Assembly: GCA_910587815.1 (NCBI GenBank)
Contig: CAJUNK010000001.1
Coordinates: 103,387-167,386 of the forward strand
DNA length: 64,000 nucleotides
Reading direction: 5' to 3'
Source of the DNA: Candidatus Gastranaerophilales bacterium
Lineage (GTDB): Bacteria; Cyanobacteriota; Vampirovibrionia; Gastranaerophilales; Gastranaerophilaceae
Positions 17,075 to 26,937 of the stretch are shown one piece after another. The notes under the pieces were generated by a model that saw nothing but the letters and a program-made list of their open reading frames with translations, had not been told where the DNA came from and made no database searches. Numbering within the stretch: position 1 is the stretch's first letter; the number at the start of each line of letters is the position of its first letter. Made by a program: the position numbers and the translations under genes.

Positions 17075-18223
17075 ATGTATTTTGAAGACGAAAAAGAGAA
17101 TATGACAGATGCTGCCCTCGATGATCTTGATTTAGACATGGATGGCGAAGACAAGACTGTCACATGGGATGACCTTTTGGACGACGATGCTGGTATTGAT
17201 TTAAGCAGCGTTAAAAAGCATGAAGATTTTGATGATGAAAGCCTATTGGATTCTTCCAATGATTTATCCCTTGCAGATGAAATGGTGGAAGATATTAGGC
17301 CTCGACCTGTCCAAAGACAGAGAGCACCACGAAAAGATGCTTTTGATGTATTTGGCGGTGATCCTTCATCTGTTCCATCAACACCTGGCGATGCCTTTAC
17401 GCCTGATTTAACTAACAGGCCTTCTGCAAGAAGAAAGGCTGCTATTGAAAATGGCGATGATGATGATATTTATTTTGAACCAAGAAGAGCTAAAAAATCA
17501 TCATCAGGTGTTTTCCCTGCATTAGTTGGTGCAATGGTAGCATTGTTATTTATCGGCGGTGTTGTATATTTATTTATGACTTATGGAAAATCTGTTGCAG
17601 GGCTGGATGCTTCAAGTTTATTGAATAACAGCAAGCCTCAAGAAACTGCACCAATGATTGCTGATGATATAAATAAACCTGCAATTGACATTAATGCGCC
17701 AGCTGATTCAAATGTTTCAAATGGTGAAGATGAAAATAAAGAAGAAAAAACTGATGAGCAAAAATTAGTTACTTTTGCAATACAAAATGGTGGTAGAATT
17801 AATCCTTTTGTTCCGCCAAGCGGATTTGAAGCTGCTAAGTATACATTATCTTCAGGATATGAAATACTTTCTCCGCCAGAAGAAGTACCTGAGCCAGAAG
17901 TTGCCGAAGAGGCTAAAAAACTTATGGATATTACAGTATCTGGTATTTTGTTTGACAGTGTTAAGCCTTCTGCCATTGTGAGCGTAAGCGGTTCTGATTA
18001 TTACGTTCAAGTGGGCGATAAGGTGGATGATTTCCAAGTTGTTGCTATTAATAGACAATATGTTGCTATTAAAAACGGCTCAAATGTTTATAAAGCACAA
18101 GTTGGTGAAAACTTTGGCACTAAGGCTCCTGTTGATGGTATGGCAACAAGACAGACTTCAGGTAAATTTGCAGGTGCTAAGCAATATACGTCAGCTTCTG
18201 AAGTAGAAGTGAGTGTAAAATAA
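17075..18223 (+). CDS. GspC/PilP-like secretion or pilus inner-membrane component
   Basis: A 382-residue protein directly upstream of the secretin. It has a very acidic N-terminal cytoplasmic region (about 1-130), one transmembrane helix (about 150-172, around ALVGAMVALLFIGGVVYLF) and a periplasmic part. The C-terminal segment (about 285-350) reads VSGILFDSVKPSAIVSVSG...YYVQVGDKVDDFQVVAINRQYVAI. This is the homology-region fold of GspC/PilP-type proteins that dock to the secretin N0 domain. The exact family is uncertain. ATG 17075 is preferred over an upstream TTG at 17069. It lies 44 bases before the secretin gene, likely the same operon. Confidence 0.72.
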   Translation: MYFEDEKENMTDAALDDLDLDMDGEDKTVTWDDLLDDDAGIDLSSVKKHEDFDDESLLDSSNDLSLADEMVEDIRPRPVQRQRAPRKDAFDVFGGDPSSVPSTPGDAFTPDLTNRPSARRKAAIENGDDDDIYFEPRRAKKSSSGVFPALVGAMVALLFIGGVVYLFMTYGKSVAGLDASSLLNNSKPQETAPMIADDINKPAIDINAPADSNVSNGEDENKEEKTDEQKLVTFAIQNGGRINPFVPPSGFEAAKYTLSSGYEILSPPEEVPEPEVAEEAKKLMDITVSGILFDSVKPSAIVSVSGSDYYVQVGDKVDDFQVVAINRQYVAIKNGSNVYKAQVGENFGTKAPVDGMATRQTSGKFAGAKQYTSASEVEVSVK

Positions 18224-18267
18224 TTTATACGGAAATTAAGAAAAATTAATCTAGGAGTTAGAATAAA

Positions 18268-20226
18268 ATGTTAACACACAAGAAAAGAAAACTATTTAGG
18301 AACATTACGCTTTTTGCGCTTGCCTTGTCTTTGGTTCAAACTTGCTGGGCAGGATTCCTAAGCGAGCAAAAAGATGAACCGCTTGCTCAAAACGAACTTT
18401 TAAGCATGAATGTAGATGATGCCCAATTGTCTGATGAGTCTTCAACTTTAACGCTTAAACAAACAATTGATGGCAGCAATAATTCTATATTAAACATACA
18501 TAGCCCTGAAGCTAAAGCTACAGGTGCTAAAATCAAGCTTGACGGTGGTGTATCAATTACTGATTCTCCAAACAAGATTACTCTTTCTTTGAGAGATTCT
18601 GATGTTCGTCAGGTTTTAAGAATGTTTGCTGATAAAGCAGGGATTAACGTTGTTTTCCATAGTTCAGTTGAAGGCAAAGTTACTTTAGATTTGGTTGATG
18701 TTACTTTAAATGATGCTTTCTTACTTGTGCTTAAATCTTCTGAATTAACATACGCTAAGGAAGGTAAAAATTTAATTGTTTCAACAATTGAAGCTTCAAA
18801 GGATTTGGGTATCGGAAAACAAAATATGACGATTATTCCGGTTAAATATGTTGAAGCTCCTGCTGTTGCTAAATTTTTGAATGCTAACGTATTTTCTTCC
18901 AAAGTATCTGGCATTTCTAACAGACAAATTGTTGCTTCTAACCCTCGTACCAATGAAGTATTAATTTTTGGTTCTGATAACGATGCTGCTTTGGCTGAAA
19001 AAATTATTGCACAGCTTGATAAAAAACCAATGGTAAATATTTTTAAAGTTAATCATACAACACCAAAACAGATGGCAGCATTATTGTGTGACACTATGAT
19101 GCCTTCAAATAACTCATTAAACAACCAAGGTACTGTAACCCAATCTTCTGATTCACAGATTGATGATGGTGATACAGAAACTGATGCAGAACAGGATGAA
19201 ATTAAAAGCATAAGACTTGGTGGCGGTTTTGTTGCTTGCCGTTCTACAGCTGTTGATGCTACAGGTGGTGTTGGCGCTATTACTAACACTGACGGCACCA
19301 CTATGGTACCATTCCAAACAGTGCCTCTTACAATTACTTTCTCACCTGATTTGGGATTAGTAACAGTTTATGGTGGTTCTGTTGAACAAGTTGAAGTTAT
19401 AAAAGATTTCATTGCTAAAAATGATATTAAGCAACCAATGGCATATATTGAACTTGCCGTTATTGAACTTAATGAAGATGGTTCAAAAGAATTTAATAAC
19501 AAGTGGGATTTATGGACACCATTTTTAAGCCTTGGATTCTCATCAAACGGTCTATCTACAGCTGAAAGAAACCCGGTAGTGTTTGGTCCTGATAGCAGCA
19601 AGGGTACAAAATACGGTGGTAGCTCTGTACTTACTTATGAATTAAAATATTTAATTAACAATGGCAAAGGCAGAGTTCTTACAAATCCAAAATTAATGGT
19701 TACAAATGGTCAGAAATCTCTTATTAATCTAACATCTGATTATGTTAAAACAACAAGTACTGAAATGAATTCAAATTCATACACTGATACTCCAATTGTT
19801 ACTAGAACCTATGAAATTGGTAATGATGAAGGTTTGAAAATTGAATTGATACCATTTATCAGCCAAGATGGTTATGTATCTTTGAATATGACACCTGAGT
19901 TTTCAACTCAAAAGGGCAGCCCAATAATGACTACTGACAGCTATGGTGAAGAAATTATTGCAGCAACCCTATTACAAAGACGTAATCTGAAATTAAATAA
20001 TCTTAGAATTAAAGATGGTGAAACTCTTGTTATAGCTGGTCTTATCAAAGAAAGTGAAAAACAAAGCGTAACTAAAGTTCCTGTTCTTGGTGACCTTCCA
20101 CTGCTAGGTGTATTCTTCAGAAACTCTAGAAACGAAAAGGCAAAAGAAGAATTGGTAATTATGGTTACTCCTCACATAGTTTATTCAGAAGAACAGGCTA
20201 AAGAAATTAAGGCTATGGATTTGTAA
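18268..20226 (+). CDS. Secretin, GspD/PilQ family
   Basis: A 652-residue outer-membrane channel subunit. A Sec signal peptide (1-29, cleavage near CWAG) is followed by an STN/N0-like domain (about 90-175: ITLSLRDSDVRQVLRMFADK), N1-type subdomains (about 185-400) with a Ser/Asp/Thr-rich insert near 275-310, and the secretin barrel domain (about 440-640). The barrel contains GRVLTNPKLMVTNGQ, and the terminal signature is VPVLGDLPLLGVFFRNS. It serves type IV pilus or type II secretion export. Its presence implies a diderm envelope. AGGAG lies about 13 bases before the ATG. Confidence 0.93.
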   Translation: MLTHKKRKLFRNITLFALALSLVQTCWAGFLSEQKDEPLAQNELLSMNVDDAQLSDESSTLTLKQTIDGSNNSILNIHSPEAKATGAKIKLDGGVSITDSPNKITLSLRDSDVRQVLRMFADKAGINVVFHSSVEGKVTLDLVDVTLNDAFLLVLKSSELTYAKEGKNLIVSTIEASKDLGIGKQNMTIIPVKYVEAPAVAKFLNANVFSSKVSGISNRQIVASNPRTNEVLIFGSDNDAALAEKIIAQLDKKPMVNIFKVNHTTPKQMAALLCDTMMPSNNSLNNQGTVTQSSDSQIDDGDTETDAEQDEIKSIRLGGGFVACRSTAVDATGGVGAITNTDGTTMVPFQTVPLTITFSPDLGLVTVYGGSVEQVEVIKDFIAKNDIKQPMAYIELAVIELNEDGSKEFNNKWDLWTPFLSLGFSSNGLSTAERNPVVFGPDSSKGTKYGGSSVLTYELKYLINNGKGRVLTNPKLMVTNGQKSLINLTSDYVKTTSTEMNSNSYTDTPIVTRTYEIGNDEGLKIELIPFISQDGYVSLNMTPEFSTQKGSPIMTTDSYGEEIIAATLLQRRNLKLNNLRIKDGETLVIAGLIKESEKQSVTKVPVLGDLPLLGVFFRNSRNEKAKEELVIMVTPHIVYSEEQAKEIKAMDL

Positions 20227-20251
20227 TAAACTTAAAAGAAGCATATTGTAC

Positions 20252-20279
20252 GGCAGGGTTATACATTATATACCCTGCC
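20252..20279 (+). terminator. Hairpin between secretin and ATPase genes
   Basis: GGCAGGGT and ACCCTGCC form an 8-bp stem around a TATA-containing loop, 25 bases past the secretin stop. There is no U-tract, so it may be a weak terminator, attenuator or mRNA-stabilising hairpin. A TATAAT at 20308-20313 downstream could be a separate promoter for the ATPase gene. Confidence 0.5.
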
Positions 20280-20358
20280 TGACAAATATAACTTCCCTTT
20301 TCCCCAATATAATTTCCTTTGAAGATAGAATTTTTAGATACGAGTCAAATAAAACCTT

Positions 20359-22800
20359 ATGAAAAACGAATTATTAGTTAAACTTATAAATAAAATTAAT
20401 TTTGATTATGCAAATCATTTTGAACTTGCCGAAGCTAAAGAATTATCATTTGTGCCGATAAATATGCAGGGTGACGCGTTTTTTGTTGCTGTGTCGGCTA
20501 CATCGGATAAAACAAAAGTAACAGAATATATTAAGTCTGTTTTTGATGCTAGAATCGAGTTCATATTTCTTTCTGAAACAAATTTCAATGTTTTGTTTGA
20601 TGAATTTTTGAAGATTTTTAACTCTAAATATGGAAATGTTAAATTAAGCTCTTCTGAAGATTTAAGTTCATTGGATGCACTTCCTGATCAAGGAACTGTA
20701 AGTGCGCAATCTTCTAGTGCTGTGCATGATGAAGTTCATGATTTTGATAGCCTTGATATCGATTCATCTACTGTTGAATTAGATGGGCTTGATGATATAG
20801 ATGTTTCAATGAATCCTGATAGTGTGCCTGAGCCAGCAAAAACTGCTACAGCTGTTCAGGTAAAAGCTGCAAGTGTTCAACCACCTGTAAAAAAAGTTAT
20901 ACAGCCCAAACCTCTTGGTGATGATATTGATTTAACTATTGATGATGATGAAGTTGATGTAGTTGAATCTGATACAATTATGGAAGCGCAAAGAAGGCCT
21001 GCACCAAGAAAAAATCCAAATATACAAAATCTTTCCAAGAAGGCAATTAAGCCAATTACTGCAATAAAATCCCCTAAGACCAAAAAAATTGGTGAAATTT
21101 TGATGGAAGAAGGGCTTTTGAGTGAAAAGCAGCTTACCATTGCACTTGCTGAGGCAAAAGTTTTAGATGTGCCTCTTGGCTCTGTTCTTGTAAAGCTTGG
21201 TTTTGTAACAATTAAACAATTAAAAGAAGCTTTGGGCGCGCAGATGGGTTTAAAACTTGCATCTGCGGATCAATTAAAAGCTTTGCCTACCGCAATTTCA
21301 GTTTTGCCTGAAGATTTTGTAAAAGTGAATCGTGTTATTCCTTTATCTATGACAGATAAAACTCTTGTTGTGGGTATGGTTAATCCAAAAGATACAAGGG
21401 TTATTGATGAAATTGTTTATCAAACTGGTTTAAAGCCAACAATTATGATGATTACTCACTATGAGTATGAAAATTTTGTGCAGACATATTATCAAACTGA
21501 TAAACAAGAAACTGATAAAATCTTAGAACAGATAGAAAGAGAAAAACTTGATGTTACCAATGAGGATACTCTTTGGGAACAAGTTGAAAAAGAAATACAA
21601 GATACCACTGGTACTGTTTCTAAGTTTGCAAATAAGATTATTACATCTGCAATCGATCAAAAGGCATCAGATATTCATATTGAACCTAGAAGCGTAGGTT
21701 ATGTTGTAAGATATAGGGTTGACGGTGCATTAAAAGAAGTATTGAAAATACCACAAAAGGTAGAAAGCGCTGTTATTTCTCGTTTCAAAGTATTGGCGCG
21801 TATGAATATTGCTGAACATAGACGTGCTCAAGACGGTAGCTTTACAATCAAATATAAAAAAATGCAGTTTGACTTCCGTATCAATACGCTTCCGGTAAAT
21901 GGTAGAGAAAAGATGGTAATCAGGGTATTGGCTCCTGCTGTTACGTCTATGGATGATATGGGCAACGATATTCAAATAGATGGCGCATCAAAAGAAGATA
22001 TAGAAAAAATCCAATATTTAATATCTGAACCAAACGGTATTTTGCTCACATCTGGCCCTACTGGTTCAGGTAAAACAACAACCCTTTATGCTTTACTTAG
22101 AAGCTTGAATAAAGAAGATGTTAATATTACTACGATTGAAGATCCTGTAGAAATTAAGCTTGAAGGGGTAAACCAGTCTTCTGTAAACCCTAAAGCTGGT
22201 ATAACTTTTGCTTCATCATTAAGGGCGATATTAAGACAAGACCCTGATGTTATTCTTGTTGGTGAGATTCGTGACTTTGAGACATTGGAAGTTGCAATTT
22301 CAGCATCTTTAACCGGTCACCTTGTGTTGAGCACAGTGCATACCAATTCTGCTTCTGCAACTGTTACCAGGTTGATTGAAATGGGTGCAAAAGATTATCT
22401 TGTATCTTCTACCTTGAATGGTGTTTTAGCTCAAAGGCTTGTTAGAAAACTTTGCCCTGATTGTAAAGAGGCTTATACTCCAACATTAGAAGAGGCAAAG
22501 AAAGTACTTTCAGACCCTCTTGAAATACAAGAGTTTATGAAACAGAAAATATACCGTGCAAGAGGCTGTGAATTCTGTAGCAATACAGGTTATAAAGGCA
22601 GAACTGCTGTTTTAGAAGTTCTTGTTGTAAATAATGATTTGAAAAAATTAATTGCACAGCGTGCGCATGATGTAGAAATTGAAGAATATGCCGTGAAGCA
22701 TGGTATGAAAACCTTACATAGAGCATGTTTGGATCATATCAAAAATGGTATTACTTCTATTGATGAATTTGTTAGAATTTTAGGATTGGCTGGTGAATAA
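20359..22800 (+). CDS. Type IV pilus / type II secretion assembly ATPase, PilB/GspE family
   Basis: An 813-residue ATPase, long for the family because of an acidic, Ser/Asp/Val-rich extension of about 230 residues at the N-terminus. An MshE-like N-terminal domain (about 240-390: KIGEILMEEGLLSEKQL) precedes the T2SSE core. The core has Walker A GPTGSGKTT near residue 567, an Asp box, Walker B DPDVILVGEIRD, a His box and a zinc finger (CPDC near 700, CEFC near 737). It drives pilin polymerisation on the cytoplasmic face. Its stop codon overlaps the next ATG by one base (TAATG). Confidence 0.94.
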   Translation: MKNELLVKLINKINFDYANHFELAEAKELSFVPINMQGDAFFVAVSATSDKTKVTEYIKSVFDARIEFIFLSETNFNVLFDEFLKIFNSKYGNVKLSSSEDLSSLDALPDQGTVSAQSSSAVHDEVHDFDSLDIDSSTVELDGLDDIDVSMNPDSVPEPAKTATAVQVKAASVQPPVKKVIQPKPLGDDIDLTIDDDEVDVVESDTIMEAQRRPAPRKNPNIQNLSKKAIKPITAIKSPKTKKIGEILMEEGLLSEKQLTIALAEAKVLDVPLGSVLVKLGFVTIKQLKEALGAQMGLKLASADQLKALPTAISVLPEDFVKVNRVIPLSMTDKTLVVGMVNPKDTRVIDEIVYQTGLKPTIMMITHYEYENFVQTYYQTDKQETDKILEQIEREKLDVTNEDTLWEQVEKEIQDTTGTVSKFANKIITSAIDQKASDIHIEPRSVGYVVRYRVDGALKEVLKIPQKVESAVISRFKVLARMNIAEHRRAQDGSFTIKYKKMQFDFRINTLPVNGREKMVIRVLAPAVTSMDDMGNDIQIDGASKEDIEKIQYLISEPNGILLTSGPTGSGKTTTLYALLRSLNKEDVNITTIEDPVEIKLEGVNQSSVNPKAGITFASSLRAILRQDPDVILVGEIRDFETLEVAISASLTGHLVLSTVHTNSASATVTRLIEMGAKDYLVSSTLNGVLAQRLVRKLCPDCKEAYTPTLEEAKKVLSDPLEIQEFMKQKIYRARGCEFCSNTGYKGRTAVLEVLVVNNDLKKLIAQRAHDVEIEEYAVKHGMKTLHRACLDHIKNGITSIDEFVRILGLAGE

Positions 22801-24017
22801 TGCCCTTATTTGCATATATAGCACTTAAAAATAATAAAACGATTGTCAGAGGTAAAATAGAAGCCGATGATATAAAAGCAGCCCGTGAAGGGATTAAGAA
22901 AATTGGTCTTTTGCCTACAAAAATTATAGATGAGACCAATAAAAATGCTTCCGAACAGGTAATTAAGCTTGCAAAGGCAAACTTAAAGCCTATGTCATTA
23001 AAAGATAAGATTGAATTTACTTCAACCTTGCAAATTTTGACAACAACAGGTATTCCTATTATTGAAACCTTGGTGTTTATGGAAAATAACGCTGAGGCTA
23101 CGACAATAAGGGATATGGCCTATGAATTAAGAAGAAATATTATTGCAGGTTCTACACTTGCAGAAACTTTGGAAAAATATAGAAGCATATTTGGCAGGGT
23201 TTATGTAGGGCTGGTTAAAGCCGGGGAAGATTCCGGAGAATTAGACAAAACTCTTGCTCGTATGTTGGAACTATTGAAAAAGCAAGATGCAATTAAATCA
23301 AAAGTAATTGGTGCGCTTGTTTATCCTACATTTGTTGTTGTCTTAGCAGCAATTGTTGTAACGATAATGCTTATGTTTGTATTCCCTGCGTTTGAGGCCA
23401 TGTTTGATAATTTAGGCCGAGATTTACCTATCACAACAAGACTGTGTATTGATCTTGGTAATTTTATGCGTAAATTTTGGTACATTATGCTTGCTGGTTT
23501 GTTGTTTGCAGGTTATGGTATCAGAAAATTATTTACAACAGAAGCTTCAAGAAGAGCAATAGATAGATACGTTTTACGTGTACCTTTGCTTTCAGATTTG
23601 ATGAAATATGCGAACTATTCAAACTTCCTTGCAGTATTGCAAGTTGCATACGATGCAGGTATTCCGGTTGTAGACTGTTTGTATTTGTCAAATCTTACTA
23701 TGGATAATGTTGTATTAAAACAAGCAATTTTAGGTGCTGCTGCAAAGGTGCAGCAGGGTATTCACCTTTCAATAGCATTGAGAAGTACAAAGCAAATTCC
23801 AAATATGATGCTATTTATGATAGCAACTGGTGAGCAATCAGGTCGTTTAGGTGAAATGTTATACCATTGTACAACATTTATTGATAGAAAACTTGACGAT
23901 ATTATTGATAAATTTACAAAGCTTGTCGAGCCTGCATTGTTGATATTTATTGGTTTTATTGTATTATTCCTTGCATTATCATTATATATGCCACTATTTG
24001 CAGCGTATCAGCAATAA
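22800..24017 (+). CDS. Type IV pilus / type II secretion platform protein, PilC/GspF family
   Basis: A 405-residue inner-membrane platform protein. It begins MPLFAYIALKNNKTIVRGKIEA, typical of the family, and has two tandem GspF domains (about 65-190 and 270-395). Membrane helices lie at roughly 175-197, 220-242 and 375-400. The signatures GLVKAGEDSGELDKTL and MIATGEQSGRLGEML are clear. It couples the ATPase to the pseudopilus or pilus. Translational coupling to the ATPase gene is shown by the TAATG overlap. Confidence 0.94.
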   Translation: MPLFAYIALKNNKTIVRGKIEADDIKAAREGIKKIGLLPTKIIDETNKNASEQVIKLAKANLKPMSLKDKIEFTSTLQILTTTGIPIIETLVFMENNAEATTIRDMAYELRRNIIAGSTLAETLEKYRSIFGRVYVGLVKAGEDSGELDKTLARMLELLKKQDAIKSKVIGALVYPTFVVVLAAIVVTIMLMFVFPAFEAMFDNLGRDLPITTRLCIDLGNFMRKFWYIMLAGLLFAGYGIRKLFTTEASRRAIDRYVLRVPLLSDLMKYANYSNFLAVLQVAYDAGIPVVDCLYLSNLTMDNVVLKQAILGAAAKVQQGIHLSIALRSTKQIPNMMLFMIATGEQSGRLGEMLYHCTTFIDRKLDDIIDKFTKLVEPALLIFIGFIVLFLALSLYMPLFAAYQQ

Positions 24018-24041
24018 AAAATAAAAAGTATAAAACTATTA

Positions 24042-24074
24042 AACCCGCCTGATTTTAAAAGGCGGGTTTTTTAG
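24042..24074 (+). terminator. Terminator of the pilus/secretion gene cluster
   Basis: AAACCCGCCT (24042-24051) and AGGCGGGTTT (24060-24069) with a short loop are followed by TTTT, 25 bases past the platform protein stop. Confidence 0.9.
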
Positions 24075-24125
24075 AGTTTTTTATAATAAGATTTTTTATA
24101 ATACGATAAATAAGTAGTGAATATA

Positions 24126-25376
24126 TTACAGACATTTTTGAAGCGAGGCTTCAACTGTATCAAAAATTTTATTTAAACTTTCTTCTTTTATGCAATATGG
24201 CGGCATAACATATATTGTATTTCCTAAGGGCCTTAAAAGTATGCCATTTTTCCTGTAAAAATTATACAATTTTGTGCCTGTATTTGAGGTGTAATTATTT
24301 CCTGAATGTTCAACTTCAAATGCAAAAATATCGCCAAGTGCACGAATATTTTGTACAGGATGATTTTTAAATCTTTCAAATTGGGAATGATAAAAATTAT
24401 TAATTCTTTTAACATCAGCTAAAACATCCGTATTTTGCCAAATTTCAAGATTTGCATTTGCTGCGGCACAGGCAATAGGGTTTGCTGTGTATGATGAAGA
24501 ATGGAAAAACATTTTTGCCTTATCGTTAGATAAATATGCATCATAGATTTCTTTTTTGCAAACCGTTGCTGCAAGCGGGATAGAGCCTCCTGTTAGACCT
24601 TTTGAAAGACAAATAATATCAGGGATAATATTTGTTTGGTTAAAGGCAAACATTGTCCCTGTTCTGCCAAAACCTGTCATAACTTCATCAAGTGCAAAAA
24701 TTACATCATATTCTTTTGAAAGTTTATACAATTCTTCAATAACAAATGGTTTATAAAAGAACATTCCGCCTGAACCCAGAACCAAAGGCTCTAAAATAAT
24801 AGCGCTAATTTTATCACCTTCTTTTTGAAGAAGTTTTTTGTATACATCAATTGTTATTTCTTCTTTTCCAGGCGCAGGATATGGGATGTGTTCTACATCA
24901 AAAAGCATTTTTGTGTAAGGTTCATTAAATACGCTTCTTGCCCCAGACGACATGCCGCCAAATGTATCACCATGGTAGGAATGCTCCATTGCAACAATTT
25001 TGCTTTTGTTTTTGCCGTTGTTAAAATGATATCCTACAGCCATTTTTAATGCTACTTCTACGCTTGTGGAGCCTGAATCAGAAAAGAATATGTGGGAATA
25101 ATCGTTTGGCAGAAATTTACTTAAATTTTTGGCAACATTTTTTGCAGGGTTGTGTACAAAGCCTGCAAAAATTATTTGATGCAGTTTACCTGTTTCATTT
25201 TTAATGGCTTTACTTATATTTGGGTTTTTATGTCCAAGAGTGTTTACCCACCATGAAGAAATTCCATCAATTATTTTCTCGCCCGATTTTGTGATTAAAA
25301 ATTCATCATAAGAAGTGTCAATTTCAATAATATCTTCATTAAGCCCATGTTGGGTAAAAGGGTGCCATATTTCCAC
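24126..25376 (-). CDS. bioA: Adenosylmethionine-8-amino-7-oxononanoate aminotransferase
   Basis: A 416-residue class III aminotransferase of biotin synthesis that converts 7-keto-8-aminopelargonate to 7,8-diaminopelargonate using SAM as amino donor. MEIWHPFTQH at the start, GISSWWVNTLGH, the HSYHGDTFG motif, FALDEVMTGFGRTG and the PLP lysine K259 in CLSKGLTGGSIPLA are all BioA features. No other biotin genes are in the window, so it is isolated from its pathway here. AAAGGAGG precedes the ATG on the minus strand. It diverges from tpiA. Confidence 0.92.
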   Translation of the reverse strand: MEIWHPFTQHGLNEDIIEIDTSYDEFLITKSGEKIIDGISSWWVNTLGHKNPNISKAIKNETGKLHQIIFAGFVHNPAKNVAKNLSKFLPNDYSHIFFSDSGSTSVEVALKMAVGYHFNNGKNKSKIVAMEHSYHGDTFGGMSSGARSVFNEPYTKMLFDVEHIPYPAPGKEEITIDVYKKLLQKEGDKISAIILEPLVLGSGGMFFYKPFVIEELYKLSKEYDVIFALDEVMTGFGRTGTMFAFNQTNIIPDIICLSKGLTGGSIPLAATVCKKEIYDAYLSNDKAKMFFHSSSYTANPIACAAANANLEIWQNTDVLADVKRINNFYHSQFERFKNHPVQNIRALGDIFAFEVEHSGNNYTSNTGTKLYNFYRKNGILLRPLGNTIYVMPPYCIKEESLNKIFDTVEASLQKCL

Positions 25377-25388
25377 AAAAAACCTCCT

Positions 25389-25448
25389 TTGAAATTATTT
25401 TTATGGTACTATAAAGATGATTTAATTTAAAATAATCTATAGAAGGAG
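25389..25448 (+). promoter_or_regulatory. tpiA promoter and ribosome binding site
   Basis: A plausible -35 TTGAAA at 25389-25394 and -10 TATAAA at 25410-25415 are separated by 15 bases, which is short. A strong Shine-Dalgarno AGAAGGAG at 25441-25448 lies nine bases before the tpiA ATG at 25458. Confidence 0.5.
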
Positions 25449-25457
25449 TTTAAGAAT

Positions 25458-26240
25458 ATGGCAAGAAAACCAATTATTGCAGGAAACTGGAAGATGCACA
25501 ACAATTGTGCTCAATCAAAAGAATTAATAAAAGGCATTAAAGAAAAAGTAGATGGTCTTGAACTTGAAAAATTGCCTGAAATTGTTGTAGCGCCTGTGTT
25601 TACTTCTTTGCATGCTGTAGATGAAGAAATTTGTCATTGTGGCTGCGGTAGAATTAAGCTTGCTGCACAAAATGTTTATTATGAACCAAAAGGTGCATTT
25701 ACTGGTGAAATTGCTATTGATATGTTGAAAGATTTTAATATGTCTTATATTATCATTGGCCACTCTGAAAGGCGTCAATATTTTGCTGAAACAGATGAAA
25801 TGATTAATAAAAAAGCAAAAGTTATTTTAGATAATGGTATTATTCCTATCATTTGCTGCGGTGAAACTTTGGAACAAAGAGAACAAGGCGTGACAGATGC
25901 ACATATTGAAAAACAAATCACAGAAGCTTTAAAAGGTTTATCAAATGATGAAGTTGCAAAATCTGTTATAGCTTATGAACCTATTTGGGCAATTGGTACA
26001 GGCAAAACCTGTGATTCTGCTGAAGCAAACAGAGTTATTAAACATATAAGAAGCGTTGTTGAAAAGGTTTCATCTAAAGAAGCTGCTGAATCTATCAGAA
26101 TTTTATACGGTGGTTCTGTAAAACCTGAAACTATTGCTGAACAAATGGCTCAATCTGATATTGATGGTGCTTTGGTTGGCGGTGCAAGCCTAAAAGCTGA
26201 TAGTTTTGCAGAAATTGTAAAAGGTGCTATGGTAAAATAG
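25458..26240 (+). CDS. tpiA: Triosephosphate isomerase
   Basis: A 260-residue TIM barrel interconverting dihydroxyacetone phosphate and glyceraldehyde-3-phosphate. Catalytic elements are visible: GNWKMHN (Lys), GHSERRQYF (His) and AYEPIWAIGTGKT (Glu plus the flexible loop), with the phosphate-binding ILYGGSVKPE near the C-terminus. A Cys/His-rich insert, HCGCGR, occurs near residue 60. It is monocistronic, with its own promoter and terminator. Confidence 0.97.
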   Translation: MARKPIIAGNWKMHNNCAQSKELIKGIKEKVDGLELEKLPEIVVAPVFTSLHAVDEEICHCGCGRIKLAAQNVYYEPKGAFTGEIAIDMLKDFNMSYIIIGHSERRQYFAETDEMINKKAKVILDNGIIPIICCGETLEQREQGVTDAHIEKQITEALKGLSNDEVAKSVIAYEPIWAIGTGKTCDSAEANRVIKHIRSVVEKVSSKEAAESIRILYGGSVKPETIAEQMAQSDIDGALVGGASLKADSFAEIVKGAMVK

Positions 26241-26266
26241 TCCTTTTAAGGATTTCAATTTTGAAA

Positions 26267-26300
26267 TTTAAAAGCCTCCTTGTTTAAGGAGGCTTTTAAA
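26267..26300. terminator. Terminator between tpiA and metW
   Basis: A 15-bp perfect inverted repeat, TTTAAAAGCCTCCTT (26267-26281) and AAGGAGGCTTTTAAA (26286-26300), with a 4-base loop. It sits between the convergent tpiA and metW stops and can serve both. Confidence 0.9.
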
Positions 26301-26319
26301 GCATTTATTTTTTAAGACA

Positions 26320-26937
26320 TTATTTTGAAATTACAAAAACAACTTCTTCAGAAAAAAAGTTTGTAATTGTGCGTACTAAAAAACCACTTCGTGCTTTATT
26401 TCTTGTTAAATAAACAGATTTTAATATTTTAATATTGCGCTTTTTACAAAATTCAAAAAAATCGTTTACAGTCATAAGGTGGATATTTGGTGTATTATAC
26501 CATTCATAGGGCAAAGCTTTTGATTTTGGCATCTTTCCTTTAAAGAAAAGATAAAATCTAACCTTCCAATATGCAAAATTTGGAAAGCTTACAACTGCTT
26601 TTTTTGCTACTCTTAACATTTCATCTGTTACTAAATCAGGTTTTTCAGTGGATTGAAGGGTTTGATTTAAAATTGCATAATCAAAACTATTGTCAGGGAA
26701 TTGTTTTAAGCCTTCATCTATATCACCCTGAATAACAGGCACACCGTTTTCAAGGGCTTCGATTACCTTATTTTGGTCAATTTCAATGCCCATGCCCTTT
26801 ATGTTTTTTTCTTTGACAAGTTTTGAAAAAAGTGTGCCATCGCCGCAGCCAAGGTCTAAAACCTTTGCACTGCTTGGGATTATATCTGTTACAACTTCAT
26901 AGTTTAATTGTATTTCTGCCTTATTTTGCATCTTCAT
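26320..26937 (-). CDS. metW: MetW-like methyltransferase-fold protein
   Basis: A 205-residue class I methyltransferase fold with the SAM-binding motif VLDLGCGDGTLF, followed by GMGIEID and the MetW-typical FPNFAYWKVRF and YEWYNTPNIHLMT. MetW is paired genetically with MetX and is needed for full homoserine acyltransferase activity in several bacteria. Here its start overlaps the end of metX by 17 bases, the usual arrangement. Confidence 0.93.
   Translation of the reverse strand: MKMQNKAEIQLNYEVVTDIIPSSAKVLDLGCGDGTLFSKLVKEKNIKGMGIEIDQNKVIEALENGVPVIQGDIDEGLKQFPDNSFDYAILNQTLQSTEKPDLVTDEMLRVAKKAVVSFPNFAYWKVRFYLFFKGKMPKSKALPYEWYNTPNIHLMTVNDFFEFCKKRNIKILKSVYLTRNKARSGFLVRTITNFFSEEVVFVISK

Noticed and set aside
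16969..17259. Serine-rich minus-strand frame opposite the GspC-like gene
   Set aside because: Ser-rich composition is the usual reverse-complement shadow of the Asp/Glu-rich coding strand.
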